In this document: piece by piece, positions 25,001 to 52,756 of the stretch | Numbering within the stretch: the stretch's first letter is position 1 | How the letters are laid out: the number at the start of each line of letters is the position of its first letter | Origin: Paralichthys olivaceus | Lineage: Eukaryota; Chordata; Actinopteri; Pleuronectiformes; Paralichthyidae | Length of the DNA: 64,000 bases | Reading direction: 5' to 3' | Assembly: GCF_024713975.1 (NCBI RefSeq) | Contig: NC_091094.1 | Location: forward strand, 20,358,501 to 20,422,500 | Made by a program: the position numbers and the translations under genes | Notes under the pieces: model-generated | What the model saw: the letters and a program-made list of their open reading frames with translations, nothing else | Database searches by the model: none | Told to the model about the DNA's origin: nothing

Positions 25001-26240
25001 GAGATTGAACAAAACTAGAGCTTTTCACAGATGTATTGGTGTTGATTTTACAGATTATACAATGCAGGATAGATGTGCATTAATGTTTACACTCAGCAAA
25101 AAAATATTTATTTTCCTAATTCAAGTTCTATATATTAGTTTGTATTTGTTTTTCCTTTTTTTATTTATAGTTATTTATTGTAAAGTTTATCGTTAAAATG
25201 TCAAATATCAAATCTCAGTTAAATTTCTTTTTCATAAGGGATTGATAAAGAATTCTTAGGAATCGTTGCCAATTTCTTTTTTAGCCATGTACCAGCTGAT
25301 ATATTGGACATTTTTTTTGCTCTCCAATGTTGGTATCAGCATCGGCCCCCAAAAATCTGTATTGTCGGTCTCAAGTAAGAATGATTGAGAGCATATTTTA
25401 AACTCACCCCTTAAGACTCACCACCTACTTTGTCTTAATAAGTATCTCTGTATGGACCATAGCTAACTTGTGCAAGGTGTTTTACACTTCATTTGTATCA
25501 TCAACGCAGGGAAGTGCTTTGTTGGCTCAGGGGACCTGCAGCGTCACATACGTTCTCACACTGGGGAAAAACCCTATATCTGTAACGCCTGTGGCAAGAG
25601 TTTTACCCGCTCTGCCATGTTGAGGAGACACAGCAACATGCACTGCAAGGGTGCTCCAGCCGACAGCCCGGTCATAGACAACTCTGAGCAGGCGCCGCGT
25701 TGCTCAGACGGAGCAGCCTCGTTCTCTAAACCTGACGGCCACGATAAATCTCCTGCCTCTGCCAGCGAGCAGAATTTCTCCACCATGATGCCTCACGCAG
25801 ACAAACCCTTACCACCTACTCCTTCACCACCACATATAGACACTCCTTCCCCCAGCATGCAACTCAGCCCAGCTTCCACCCCCACCCCCCTTCCAGAGCT
25901 CCGCTCCCTGGTACCGCATCAACTCCTCTCCTCCAACCACCAGGAGAAAAGTGCAGCCCTGGCGGCTCCAGACCACACAAAGCTGGGCAAACCCCACCTG
26001 TCTCAGGAAGTGGTGTACGGTCCGTATGTGGAGAACGGGAATATGTCTGTGGAGATGGGCAGAGGTCTGGCGGGAAGGCCCTACCTGCCTCCTGCAGACA
26101 ATCACTGCAGTTCACTTACATCTTCTGGCAGGACCAGCAGTGGCTCCTACAGGTCCAGTGAGGGCCAGTTTATCTCCAGTGTGACACTGTGGGGCCTGGC
26201 AATGAAAACTCTGCAGAATGACAATGACATGGAGCAGTGA
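22020..26240 (+). CDS. zbtb49: Zinc finger and BTB domain-containing protein 49 (7 coding exons)
   Basis: Exons 22020-22171, 22826-23934, 24043-24089, 24176-24249, 24459-24541, 24690-24851 and 25510-26240 join in phase to 785 aa; human is 765 aa. ZBTB49 is a nuclear transcription factor reported to cooperate with Miz-1 on growth-arrest genes. The BTB domain covers about residues 1-115 ([54 protein letters not shown]). A long disordered region contains [13 protein letters not shown], conserved with mammals. Seven C2H2 fingers run from about residue 397 to 587, beginning [20 protein letters not shown] and ending [17 protein letters not shown], joined by TGEKP-type linkers. The C-terminus [20 protein letters not shown] is nearly identical to human. 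The start has a good context (gaccATGg), and the first exon frame is open upstream only through the microsatellite. Confidence 0.96.
25285..25375. repeat. Dispersed repeat fragment in zbtb49 intron 6
   Basis: Contains gctgatatattggac, ctccaatgttggtatcagc and cggcccccaaaaatctgta, the same family as 15717-15801. Only a partial copy is visible. Confidence 0.55.
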
Positions 26241-26655
26241 AACACTTGTACTCATAAGTATAGTATAGCCAGTTCAAAGGGTGCACAACTTTTTCTTGTT
26301 GCCACCTTGCTCTTGGTTGGTCTTGTATAAAAGTCTTCACTCGTTTTTCTTGAAATAATGGAATACATTTACTCACAGGGATGAAAATCACTGTTGTGAT
26401 GCTTCTCTGACAACACCCAATTTAATGATGTCACAACACATGTGCCTCCCTTGACAGCTGATGGAGGACATCCACAGTGATGTCAGTGATTAGGGTGCCA
26501 GCTGCAAAGCAAAATGCTTGAATATTAAATATAAAAGAGCGGTGCATGTGCAGTGTTTGTGTGTGTGGATCTTCCCTTTAAATTCCAATGATGCATCAGA
26601 GCTTATAAAAATATTCTTTTTTAGTTTGTATATACAGCACTGCACTTTAAAATGT

Positions 26656-26721
26656 AATAAAATGCAGACCTATTTTTAATTATCAGTGTCAAATGTTAGT
26701 ATTACATTAATTAGGAATAAA
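26656..26721 (+). terminator. zbtb49 polyadenylation signals
   Basis: Two AATAAA hexamers at 26656-26661 and 26716-26721, about 420-480 bp past the stop codon. Confidence 0.6.
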
Positions 26722-27107
26722 TTATGAACATTCTATTCCGTGTGTGACTTTGTTATTTAATAGAAAACAGTTTTAGTTTTATAATATGTTTTCAATGTAG
26801 TATAGGTACAAGGTGTTTATTTAACTGTTCGGGCTGTTTAAAACAAATAGGATACAAGGAGGAATTATATAGCCTATAGAATAGAATTTAAACTTCTTTT
26901 GACTGAATCACTGTAATAATGTGAGTATAATCATAAAGTGCATGAGTTTTATGATCTCACAAAATCAAAATGTATATATACAGTTTTACTTGCATAAATA
27001 CAGAAACGAAAATACATTACTAGCCTTTACATCAGTACATCTTCACATCTATATTGATTAAAAATTCAACAGATAAACATGCAGTTATGAGTTTGTAATC
27101 ATTACAT

Positions 27108-27476
27108 CCGCCATGGAGGTTATGTTTTTATCTGCGTTGAATTGTCTCTGTTAGTTCGCAGGATTCCGCAAAACTACAGGATTAATTATCACAAAACTTG
27201 ATGTAAGGATGTGATATGTGTCAGGGAAGAACCCATAAAACCTTGGTTTGGATCTGCATCACAGGGTGGATCCAGATTCTTCTTTTTTCACTTTCTTTCA
27301 CATTGCGAGATCGTCATTGATTTCTCAGAGAATAATGGATGGATGGATTTTGATGAAAAAATGTTAAGATGACTGATATTTATGAGTGGTGGCATTTTGG
27401 TGCAGATCCAAATAAAAGATCTAGTGAACTTAAAGGTGGTTTCTTAAAGAGACTGTTGGGCCTTAATGGAGGTATA
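27108..27476 (+). repeat. Dispersed repeat with GGAGGTAT-type ends, near full length
   Basis: It begins ccgccatggaggttatg and ends gggccttaatggaggtat. Inner segments include aggattccgcaaaactac, gggaagaacccataaaa, ggatctgcatcacaggg, cacattgcgagatcg, gatttctcagagaataatgg and ggtgcagatccaaataaa. These match a repeat I recognise as very common in teleosts. A second partial copy lies at about 42943-43037. It is non-coding. Confidence 0.65.
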
Positions 27477-30418
27477 TCATAATGTTCACTGCACAATCTC
27501 TTTCTCAGATTTTTCCAGGTGCATTTAAATTTTTGACTTGCAGTGCATTGTTAGACAAAATAAAAAGGAGGCTATTGGGCACCTAATGTAAATATAAACT
27601 GTATATGTAAAGTGCTAGGCTCTTAAAAAGACCACAGAGGGCGCTATAAATCACATAGTTCATTGTGGTATGCAAATAAATTTGTCAGAGCCTCAGATAC
27701 TCTAATGACACAGGTTTGGATCTGCCACGTATTCATCATATCAAATAATGTAAGTTATCTTGTAGAGAACAAAATTAAAACTACCAATGGTAAAATTTAC
27801 AGCACAACTTAATAGGACGTTATGTAACGTCAGACCCCTCTGACCGACTGCCTGAAGGTATGAACATTGCTCCTGGGATGGATTTGTTTTTTTATGCAAA
27901 CTGAGAAAGTGTGATTCATGTTCACATCCGGTCAACACTGTGCACCAGTAAACATTGTGCAACAGCACTGCAGCATGCGAGATGTGTAAACAGCGGACTG
28001 AGTGGAAAGCATTCACTACAGGACAGGCAGCTGATAATTGGCCGTCATTGTCACAACATACTGTTACCCAATGCCTGCTGGATTAGTTGCCTAGCAACAC
28101 ATTGCATAAGTCTGTTATCATCCTAAATTTCCCTTTGCATCAGTCCTCCAACTGCTGACATACAATGGATCCTGGGCAGGAAAATATACCTGACCCTGAT
28201 GTTTACACACCAGGGAGAGTGTGTGTCAACGCCACAATATTCCTGCATTCTTGTGCTTTACACAGCGACCATGTTACTGGAAATGAAACGTGCTGTTATC
28301 GCCTTTTAGCTGTGATCATTTCACTCTGAACACGTTCTCACTTTACAGCAGACACCAAAGTGTGAGAGCGTGAAGAAAAACCCTTCTGTTCTTTGCAACG
28401 AAATCTGAGGATGCAATCTACAGCACTGTCATACCAACCATGATTACTTACAAGTCCGCCTCTTCAATCTCCCAATTTTTGTCCGCTGCTTCACATGCAT
28501 CCACTCTAACAGCTGAAAATTCTCCGTACATGCGTCTTCAGAAAAGAGGCAGGCTCCTTTGGCCATTGAAAGTGGTTTCCATCTATTCCACGAACTTTGG
28601 GGAACTTGGAGTAGACAGAGTAAAACAAGACTTAGTGTTTACATCCACTTGCAGCTCTGCGAGGCTGTATTTATCCATAAATCAGTTTTTAACACGCTCA
28701 CATGGATACAACCTGCTTCAACTGGTCTGCACCTCTGAGCAGTGTGAGCCAAAACATGCCACATCAACATTAATTGTCACATTTTCTTTTTTATCACCAA
28801 AATTACCTTTTTGTAACAAACAGAGCTACTGATGATCATTAACACTTTTATTTCATCCTGTTAAGATGACTGGAATTTCCTGTTTATCCTGCCTCAATAA
28901 ATCCTCTCTGGACCATATTTAAGTAGTCCAACACTTCTGCTTGTCTCCACCAGGTCCTCTCACATCACACCCAGACATCTTATCATCCAAACTCTGGCTT
29001 CCCATCAATTTTATTACCATTCTGTTGCATGTTTTTCAAAATGTTCTATTGCGTACAGTATATATTTATTATGTATTACTACTTTTTGGGATCCACACCA
29101 AAATTGATTAAATGGCTACTTTTCTGACACATATCGCATCCTAGTTTTCATGTAATGCTGCTTACTGACATACAATGAAAACGAAGGGGCGAAGGTGATA
29201 ACACCTGTGACCACATGACAATGTCGGTTATCTTGGAGTTGTTCAATATCTTTGTAGCACGAAAGAAGAGTTATTTTTGAGCAACCTTCATTACTTAACC
29301 TCAGAAATCATACAGAGGTCTGGAGTTCTTATATTCAGCCGCGGGGAAGGAATGGAGGTAGGTGGCAGGTTTACACTGGGGATACAGTTTGGTCTTTTCT
29401 CCTCCCTCATCCCATCAGATCACCTACTGACAGACGTCTGAGTATTAGTAAACCCTGCCACTGAACTAAAGCAGCTTCACTTGTTATGGAGACAAAAGTG
29501 CTTCTTGTGTCTTCATCACATGACAACAACTACACCAGCTATCTGTCTCTGTCTAAAAGTGACTTTGAGAATGAATACTCTCTTCCCATGGTTGTCTCTC
29601 CTCCCCCTCTCAATGTCTCTCTATCATGCTACAGTTAATCCTGATTATGTACTCTGTTTAACCAGTGAAGAATGAGACCAGTGCTAATGCCATTTTACCC
29701 AGAAACAGTTCCAAAGCCCGTCTTTTGTTCCGGTATCTAATCACGTTTCATTGCTTTGTGTCGTCACAGGCGTATGAGGATAGGTTTAATTAACGAGCGA
29801 GTGTGAAATATATGAATCCATCCAAATTCGGCCAACTGTGACATTTAACTGAGGATAATGAGCAGAGCACATTCAAGTTTGCCTGAGTCTCAAACCTATT
29901 TTCTGTTGTTGTTCACCTAAATGACAGTTATTGTTTATCTAACCTTCTAAGGATTCTTTCCATATGTTAACCCTTTTGTCTCTTCATGCGATTATAACAA
30001 TTTAAAAGACTAAATTTCTGGTTGCCATGGATGTTTCTGCAACCAAGCATTTGTAACCAATGTTGCATTTGAAACTGCATCAGCACCATGAGGATGTGGA
30101 CATGCTCTGGCAGCAGCTCCAGCTCAGCAGTAATTGCTGTGGGGTCCCGGCGTGTTGCATTGTTGGATGAGATGGATAAGTGGCTGACCTAGTCTCTGTG
30201 CTATAATTCCTCTGTGTGTCACAATTTGAAAGAGGATTAACCAGAAGAAGAAGAATGGTGATTGCTCCAATACTGCTGCTCTGCTGCCTGGTGGATGTGT
30301 GTGATGAGGCTCGGGGGCCAAAATGCATGCATGTCCTGCAGAAAGAATGTGCATCCAAACTCTGCATCTTCCTCCATGCTTATTATCTGCTGCTCTATTT
30401 CCTCTTGTGCTCTGTCTT

Positions 30419-30419
<1 letters not shown>

Positions 30420-30467
<48 letters not shown>
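30420..30467. repeat. (CA)n microsatellite
   Basis: About 24 CA units. Confidence 0.95.
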
Positions 30468-30468
<1 letters not shown>

Positions 30469-30984
30469 GCCTTTAGCTACGTTACCCAGGTGTGTTCCTG
30501 CCTGAGTCTGCATTATCATGAAATGCATTTTGACACCTGTCTCTATAAGTCACAGGTTATTCCCCATTTCCCCCCTCAAGCAAGGAAATGAGGTTGCTTC
30601 AGCACATATATATACAGTAACAGGCTGGTGACAGGTAACGGACAGGAAGTTGGTTACGCAGCTAAATACCAGTTGTACATATTTTGAAACACACTGCAGA
30701 TTAGTGTAGAGATGATTGGCTACATCATCTGGGAGCCAGGTGCTTTGTGTCTGTAGATTTTTATTCCCCATGATGAATTCAGATGTGACAGCAGCTCTTC
30801 ACTGTTGGTGTGTTCACAGTGATTTGTGCTTCAAATAGTCATATATTCCCAGACAGGACACTGAGTCAAAGCTATGAAATATGCACTAAGAGTATTGCTG
30901 CATATTATTACACACTCAGTTTGCATACTTTGAGACTCTCTGACATTGTCAGTTCCATAGCCGATTGTCCTTCCACTTATCAGA

Positions 30985-31212
30985 GCTCGAGTTCAGGTCA
31001 CAGAGGCAGTAGCCCAAGAAGGGTATCCCAGATGTCCCTCTACCTAGCCTAGCTTCCCAGCATTTCCTAGGGGACCCTAAGGCTTTCTTAAGCCAGATGG
31101 GATATGTTGTCCCTCAAGCGAGATCTGGGTCTACCACGGGGTCTCGTCCCAGTTTGGCTTGCTGGTACACCTCCAACAGAAGACCTCCTTTCAACACGAA
31201 GGAGCAACGATT
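30985..31212 (-). mobile_element. LINE retrotransposon fragment, 3' part of the reverse-transcriptase ORF
   Basis: On the minus strand the DNA encodes VGGVPASQTGTRPRGRPR followed by SRLRDNISHLA. This is a decayed form of the R-P-R-G-R-P-R-x-R-W-R-D-Y-I-S motif found at the end of the second ORF in several fish non-LTR retrotransposons. Only the last 200 bp or so are present. The upstream reverse transcriptase and endonuclease are missing. Confidence 0.6.
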
Positions 31213-33270
31213 CCAAAGGGAAAAATTGCTGATGAAACAGGTGAAACCTTGCCCAGAATGGACAAAGCGGAAGAATTGTGGTAAATGAGGTGATGATTGA
31301 CTTTTCATTTTCCTGTAATTGGCACATGTAGCCATAGCAGCTGCTGTTTGATTAAATGCACATAAGATCATGTTATATCAGTTTGGTAAACTAGGGTAGC
31401 AGAATTAACATTTCTTCATATGGAAAAAGTTAAAGGTCAATTTGACTTAACCAAAAAAAAAAACAATCACCATCCTATATAGCACAGATTTCTTTCTCTG
31501 CATAATATTTCCATGATGTCATGCAGTGCAGTCAAACGACAGCCCGCCATGAAATCCAGTCGATTTGGCTCATAATCGGAATCAGATCCTGAGTAAAAGG
31601 ACGAAATACACGAGACTCGTTCTTCTTGCTCTGATCCTGATTTCCTATGGTGAAAATATTAGCCAATCAGATTCAATGATTCCTTAATCGCATGGACAGA
31701 ACCCTTCAGGCAGGCAGTGTGTGTACTTGTGTGTGCCTGTGTGCATTAGAGGGAGAAGGGGAAAGAGACGGTGCAGGGGGGAATTTAAAGAGTATAGGCG
31801 AAGAAGCGATAGGGGCGATGCTGTAAAATTAGTCACGCTGTCAGAGCAGTTTGCACTTGGCTTTACAGTGTAGCAGACTCAAGGAAGCACCCCTCCAGTC
31901 TCTCTCTCTCTCTCCCTCGCTCGCTCTCGCTTGCTTGCTCTCTCTCTGCCTGGGAGAACTCATTAGACGACTAACTGACTGAGCTTCTGCATCTGAACAA
32001 AACAGCAACTAGTCCTACAAAGTTTCCTGAGTGTGTGTGTGTGTGTGTGGCTCCCTGGCTGGTTCCTGGTTGTCATAGATTGCATTAACCTGCAAATGTT
32101 ATTCATGTTTCCAGCGGGTAAATGTTGTGACTTATTTGTTACAACTACTGCTACTTGAAGGTTTAGTCAGTAACTAGTACCTCTGTCAGTCTACAAAGAA
32201 TCCGGCTACACAAATAAATTTAAAGAGACACCCTGAAATTGATGTTGTTGACATGTTTCCAAATCATAGACTATATAAAGATGGATGACGAGTCTCTACT
32301 CCCTCCACCATCAGATGCAACACAACCTACTTCATCCACTCATGTTGCACTAAGGCCAGACAAGATGCTACCCTGTCTCGCTATCACTTCTTGAGGTACA
32401 AAGTACTATTACAAGATGGGAGGGGAAGAGGCTAGCTGGTTAGCATCTTAATTTTGGTAGACTTCTGCAGAACGGTGCTGTCTGTGATATAATCTTTGTA
32501 AATCTTCGAATGTCAGCGCAATGAGAAGCCTTTTTTCTATCGGGACACAACTCTTTTTCTTATTTCTTTGTGTCATGAGAAGACAACAAAGATTTTATCA
32601 TCTTACTCTTGTCAGAGTGTTACATTAAAGCAAGAATTAAAACTTAATTTTGTTTTCTCAGCATAAACATGACTTTTCTTCTTTTAGAGAAGAGGTATTT
32701 GGAAATATTATTTTATGAAGTCAAGTTCGTTTGGATACTATGGCTATTTTCATGATCAAATATACTAACTGAATGTTATGTTTGTTTAATGGATGTCTTA
32801 TTGCTGCAGCTATAGCCGCCTACTGTCAGTTATTAAAATGATTATTATGATTATGATTCATATTATCATCATATGGGCCATTCATCTGTATTGTTTTAAA
32901 ACACATCACTTAAAGCCTTGAGACTAAGCAGGAGCATGTAGGCACAGTCATTTTAGCTTAATATCATGCTGATGTATTGGAAGTTAAAAACATAAAATAA
33001 CAAGTTTGTTCCCTCCAATCGAAAAAAAAACATGGAGACGTCAGTCTCTCTTCTTTCAATCCAACCTCGTGTCCACGGCAAAGTCTTTCCCCCAGAAGAA
33101 GAAAAAAAACGAAGAGCGCTCGGCTTTCTCCGGTCAGAGTCGGAATCGGAGCCGAGAGGGTCCTGTCTGATACGCGCCACGGTCTCGTCGTCAATCTGGT
33201 CTTGTCTTGTGGTTTGAGATTGTTTACATCCAGTTCACCGAGTGAGAAAGAGAAGTATCCTCCTGCTGAA

Positions 33271-49528
<16,258 letters not shown>

Positions 49529-50095
49529 CCGTGCCTTTTCGTTTCACAAGTGGCACTTCGGCATTATAAACCAGGGCAATCTTTGGGGGGGGAAGAGGGG
49601 AGAAGAGTAGAGTTAATGTTCATTTTCAAATCAGTTTGTTATCAAACTGTCATCAAAAATGTGTCAAAGGTGTCCAAGTACAACCACTGTAGATAGAATA
49701 AGTAACGTTAGGTGTTGTACAAAATTACCAGACAAAGTGTTTTGCTCCACTTTCAGAAGTGTTGTTTGCTGAATCTTGTATTTCGTGTAGTTTGAAACAC
49801 ATTAGTGACACTTCCTGTCTCTGTGCTTGGTGATCGACATTTACTGTTTAGAAGGGATGTGTTTTTCAAAGTGGTTTGCACTCTATGGTGGAGGGGAAAA
49901 ACTGCTCTGCGTTTCTAATGCTCTTCAACTTTTCAAGTGCATGATGTTGTATTTGTGCTAATATGCTCTTGTCAAAAGAAATCATCCATTTTATCTCTGA
50001 GAGTTTACAAATCCATAAATCCCTGACTCATTAGTGCAGGTCTGTATTTTGATCTGTATTGTTATGTTATTTTAATGATGGTTATTTCTAATTCA

Positions 50096-50101
50096 AATAA
50101 A
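50096..50101 (+). terminator. synpr polyadenylation signal
   Basis: AATAAA about 570 bp past the synpr stop codon, preceded by AT-rich 3' UTR-like sequence. Confidence 0.6.
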
Positions 50102-50119
50102 AACTCAGAACTTGTTTTA

Positions 50120-51000
50120 GGGAGAGTTCTGTTACATTGTTTATAAATTCATGTCAACACATCAACATGGGGTTTCTAAAGCAATAACAGCATACTGGAA
50201 AAACACTATAAAGGGTCTGTGCAAGAAACAGCCACCACAAGATGCGGCCAGTGCAACTTGTTTCTGTTGCTATGGTTTTCATTCTTAATTGCATCTGCTA
50301 TCACATTGTCATTTTATCTGAAAAGAAGGGTGTTGTCTACAAGTGTTTACAACTGTTTACAAGTGGCCGCTCTCGCTACACATTACTGTGACTGTTTTCT
50401 ATGCTATCATCAAACTACTGTAAACTCATAGACATAAGTCGTACCACTCTAAAGCATGTGTAGAGTGGTGCTCATTTACACTTTTAAAGCCCAGCAAAAA
50501 AGCGCATCAGTCAGAGAATTTTTCAAAAAATATGTGCAATTGTAAAAAAGAATGGGTGATCTTTGGTTGCTGTTTGTATCGATTTATATGACTTGTGCAA
50601 CCCTGTTTTTTGACCTCCTAAGCATGTGGCTTGCATTGGTGTAATAAAGCAGAGTGAACATCTATGTATGTATAATAGTCTGACGTCCATGATAAATGTC
50701 TGCGGGTAAATATACTTAGTGTAGATCATGATTTACAGGATTTCATTTCAATAAAGATGCACATATTTGTCCATAGTTAGTCTCCTATATCTGCTCTGAT
50801 CTTTTTGTCTTGGGGTCTGACCTTTGACCTGTTGGTTACAGCAAAAACTGATGCTGCTTCTTCTGTCAGGTACAATGTGAAGTACAGACTGCTCCCTCTG
50901 GTGGTCATCAGATACAGTAAAGTACAGTATTTTCCAGACAGGCTTTAATGTACACAACCTTGTCAGTGTCCAACAACTTCTTTGTAGTTGCATTTCCTTT
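50120..51000. other. Intergenic, synpr to the Tc1 relic
   Basis: AT-rich unique-looking sequence. No gene, RNA or repeat was recognised. Confidence 0.4.
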
Positions 51001-51004
51001 TTCA

Positions 51005-51785
51005 GGTTGCACAGGTAGTCCAGCTCCTCCAGGAAGGCCCGTCCATACATGCGGTCACAAGAAGGTTTGCTGTGTCTCCCAGCACAATCTCAAGAGCATG
51101 GATGAGACACCAGGAGACCAGCCGTTACACAAGGATAGCTGGACAGGGGGTAGAAGGGAATCAACCCAGCAGCAGGACTGGCATCTGCTCCTTTGTGCAA
51201 GGATGGACAGGAGGAGTGCTACAAAATGACCTCCAGCAGGCTACAGGTGTGCATGTTTTCTGATCAAACTCAGAAACTGACTCCATGAGGGTAGCATGAG
51301 TGCGCAACAACCTCTAGTGGGACCTGTGTTCACAGCCTAGCACCCTGCAGCTTGATTAACATTCACCAGAGAACACCAGAATTGGTAAGTTCGCTATTAC
51401 ACCCTGTTCTCTTCACAGATGAGAGCAGGTTGACACTGAGCATGTGTGGCAGTTGTGGTCTGGAGACACCGTGGTGTCAAACCGGTAGTGCTGGATGATG
51501 TTACAGGCCACTGCCAGTGGGTCAATGATGGTCTGGGGAGACATATCCTTGGAGAGTCACATAGGCCTCCATGTCATAGCCAACTATACCCTGACTGGTT
51601 TCTGATTTTCAGACCTTACGCTGGTGCAGTGTGCCCTGGTTTCCACCTGGTGCAGGACAATGCCCGGCCTCAAGTGGCCAGAGTGTGTCGGCAGTTCCTA
51701 GATGACGAAGGCATTGAGTCCACTAACTGGCCCTCTCGCTCCCCTGAATTACACTTCTATACAATCCCTCAAGATCTTAGTGCCA
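51005..51785 (+). mobile_element. Tc1/mariner-type DNA transposon, truncated and inactive
   Basis: The left part encodes the transposase helix-turn-helix: VAQVVQLLQEGPSIHAV, then RRFAVSPSTISRAW, followed by degraded GRKR-type linker and the LQQATGVHV segment. The DDE domain starts with LFTDESRL (first catalytic Asp), VMVWGG-like sequence is altered, and LVQDNARPQVARVCRQFL carries the second catalytic Asp. The copy stops after NWPSRSPELH, so the third acidic residue and the C-terminus are missing. The reading frame is split into at least two frames between the HTH and DDE parts. Terminal inverted repeats were not found. It lies between synpr and mx and is a plain DNA transposon relic. Confidence 0.85.
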
Positions 51786-52111
51786 GACTTAAACTTGTAG
51801 TTTAGTATTTTCATTGATTTGTATTAATGTGATTATACTTATACTTACCATATGAATACAAGTAAATACAATTACTGTAACTTTTTAAAAAGTAGGATCC
51901 AAGTGCATAACCTACATGAGCATGATCAATTCATAATGCTGCTGGCAGCATGAATACCTTCATTAGTTAATAATGTTGTTCATTTCTTTAAAATAACAAC
52001 GATGGTTCAGTTGGCCACTTGTTATTTTACATGATATGTGAACAGGATGCAAGCTTGGCCATTGGGCAACTATTACATGGAAAGTAAAAGTAGCTCCACC
52101 TCACAGGAAGA

Positions 52112-52183
52112 GAAATGAAAGTTAAGGAAATGACGCCTGCATTAAGTTTCATTTTCTCACCTTGCTTTTAAGGTTTCATTTCC
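52112..52183. promoter_or_regulatory. Distal cluster of ISRE-like elements upstream of mx
   Basis: Three interferon-stimulated response element-like sequences: gaaatgaaagt at 52112-52122 (plus), GAAAATGAAAC at 52146-52156 (minus, a full GAAANNGAAAC match), and GGAAATGAAACC at 52172-52183 (minus, one-base spacer). They lie about 450-520 bp upstream of the mx TATA box. Such elements bind IRF/ISGF3 complexes in interferon-induced genes. Confidence 0.6.
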
Positions 52184-52585
52184 GCTGTAGAAAATTGTTA
52201 TTTGTGAATAAAACTGTATCAGTCAAATTTTACCTGGTAATATCCCGGCTAACATTATAACATATTCTTTAAAGTTATATACAGTTCCTGTGATAAATTC
52301 AATTTTTTTTTTTACTGAAAATGAGGTGTACTTTCAGACAGACCTGTGGTATACGCTCATAAAGAACCTTGTTGTAAGAGAAGAGTGGTCTTTTGACATG
52401 AAGTAGTAATGATCACATTAATTAAGGTTGAGTATTTATATATATATATATATTTAACAATTGTATATTAATGCTTTTTAAACAGTCAAAGCAGACTAGA
52501 TTTACGCAGATTAAATATATCAAGAGTTATCATTTCCTCTGAGTGAACGAACATGATGCAGCCGCTGCAAGTACATGAAAGTCGA

Positions 52586-52597
52586 GGAAACGAAACC
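52586..52597 (+). promoter_or_regulatory. Proximal ISRE of mx
   Basis: GGAAACGAAACC is a close ISRE match with a one-base spacer, about 40 bp upstream of the TATA box, where fish and mammalian Mx promoters typically carry one. gaaagtcgaggaaac overlaps its left side. Confidence 0.75.
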
Positions 52598-52635
52598 TAA
52601 CTTCAGCTTTCTGTGATTCAGCCTCACTGCCATCA

Positions 52636-52643
52636 TATAAAAG
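52636..52643 (+). promoter_or_regulatory. TATA box of mx
   Basis: TATAAAAG, 114 bp before the last base preceding the start codon. It predicts transcription start near 52665 and a short 5' UTR without an intron. Confidence 0.75.
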
Positions 52644-52756
52644 ACTGAACGAGGCGGAACCACCAGGCTCTCCCTCTCTCAGCATCGCACGACCAGCTGC
52701 TGTCTCTGGCTCCTTCTTGAACTCTCTGTCTCCATCACCGACCAGGAGTCCCGACC

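Larger units (their letters stand above)
26722..33000. other. Intergenic gap between zbtb49 and synpr, probable synteny junction
   Basis: No protein-coding gene was recognised. Open frames such as 28440-28832 (130 codons) have no splice context or family resemblance. The gap contains repeat-derived segments at 27108-27476 and 30985-31212, a CA run at about 30420, and a fragment near 32265-32290 (atagactatataaagatgga) that is common in fish genomes. A CT-rich stretch at about 31898-31948 precedes the synpr promoter region. Confidence 0.5.

Noticed and set aside
28440-28832. 130-codon open frame in the zbtb49-synpr gap.
   Set aside because: No family resemblance, coding-like composition or splice context; a chance open frame.
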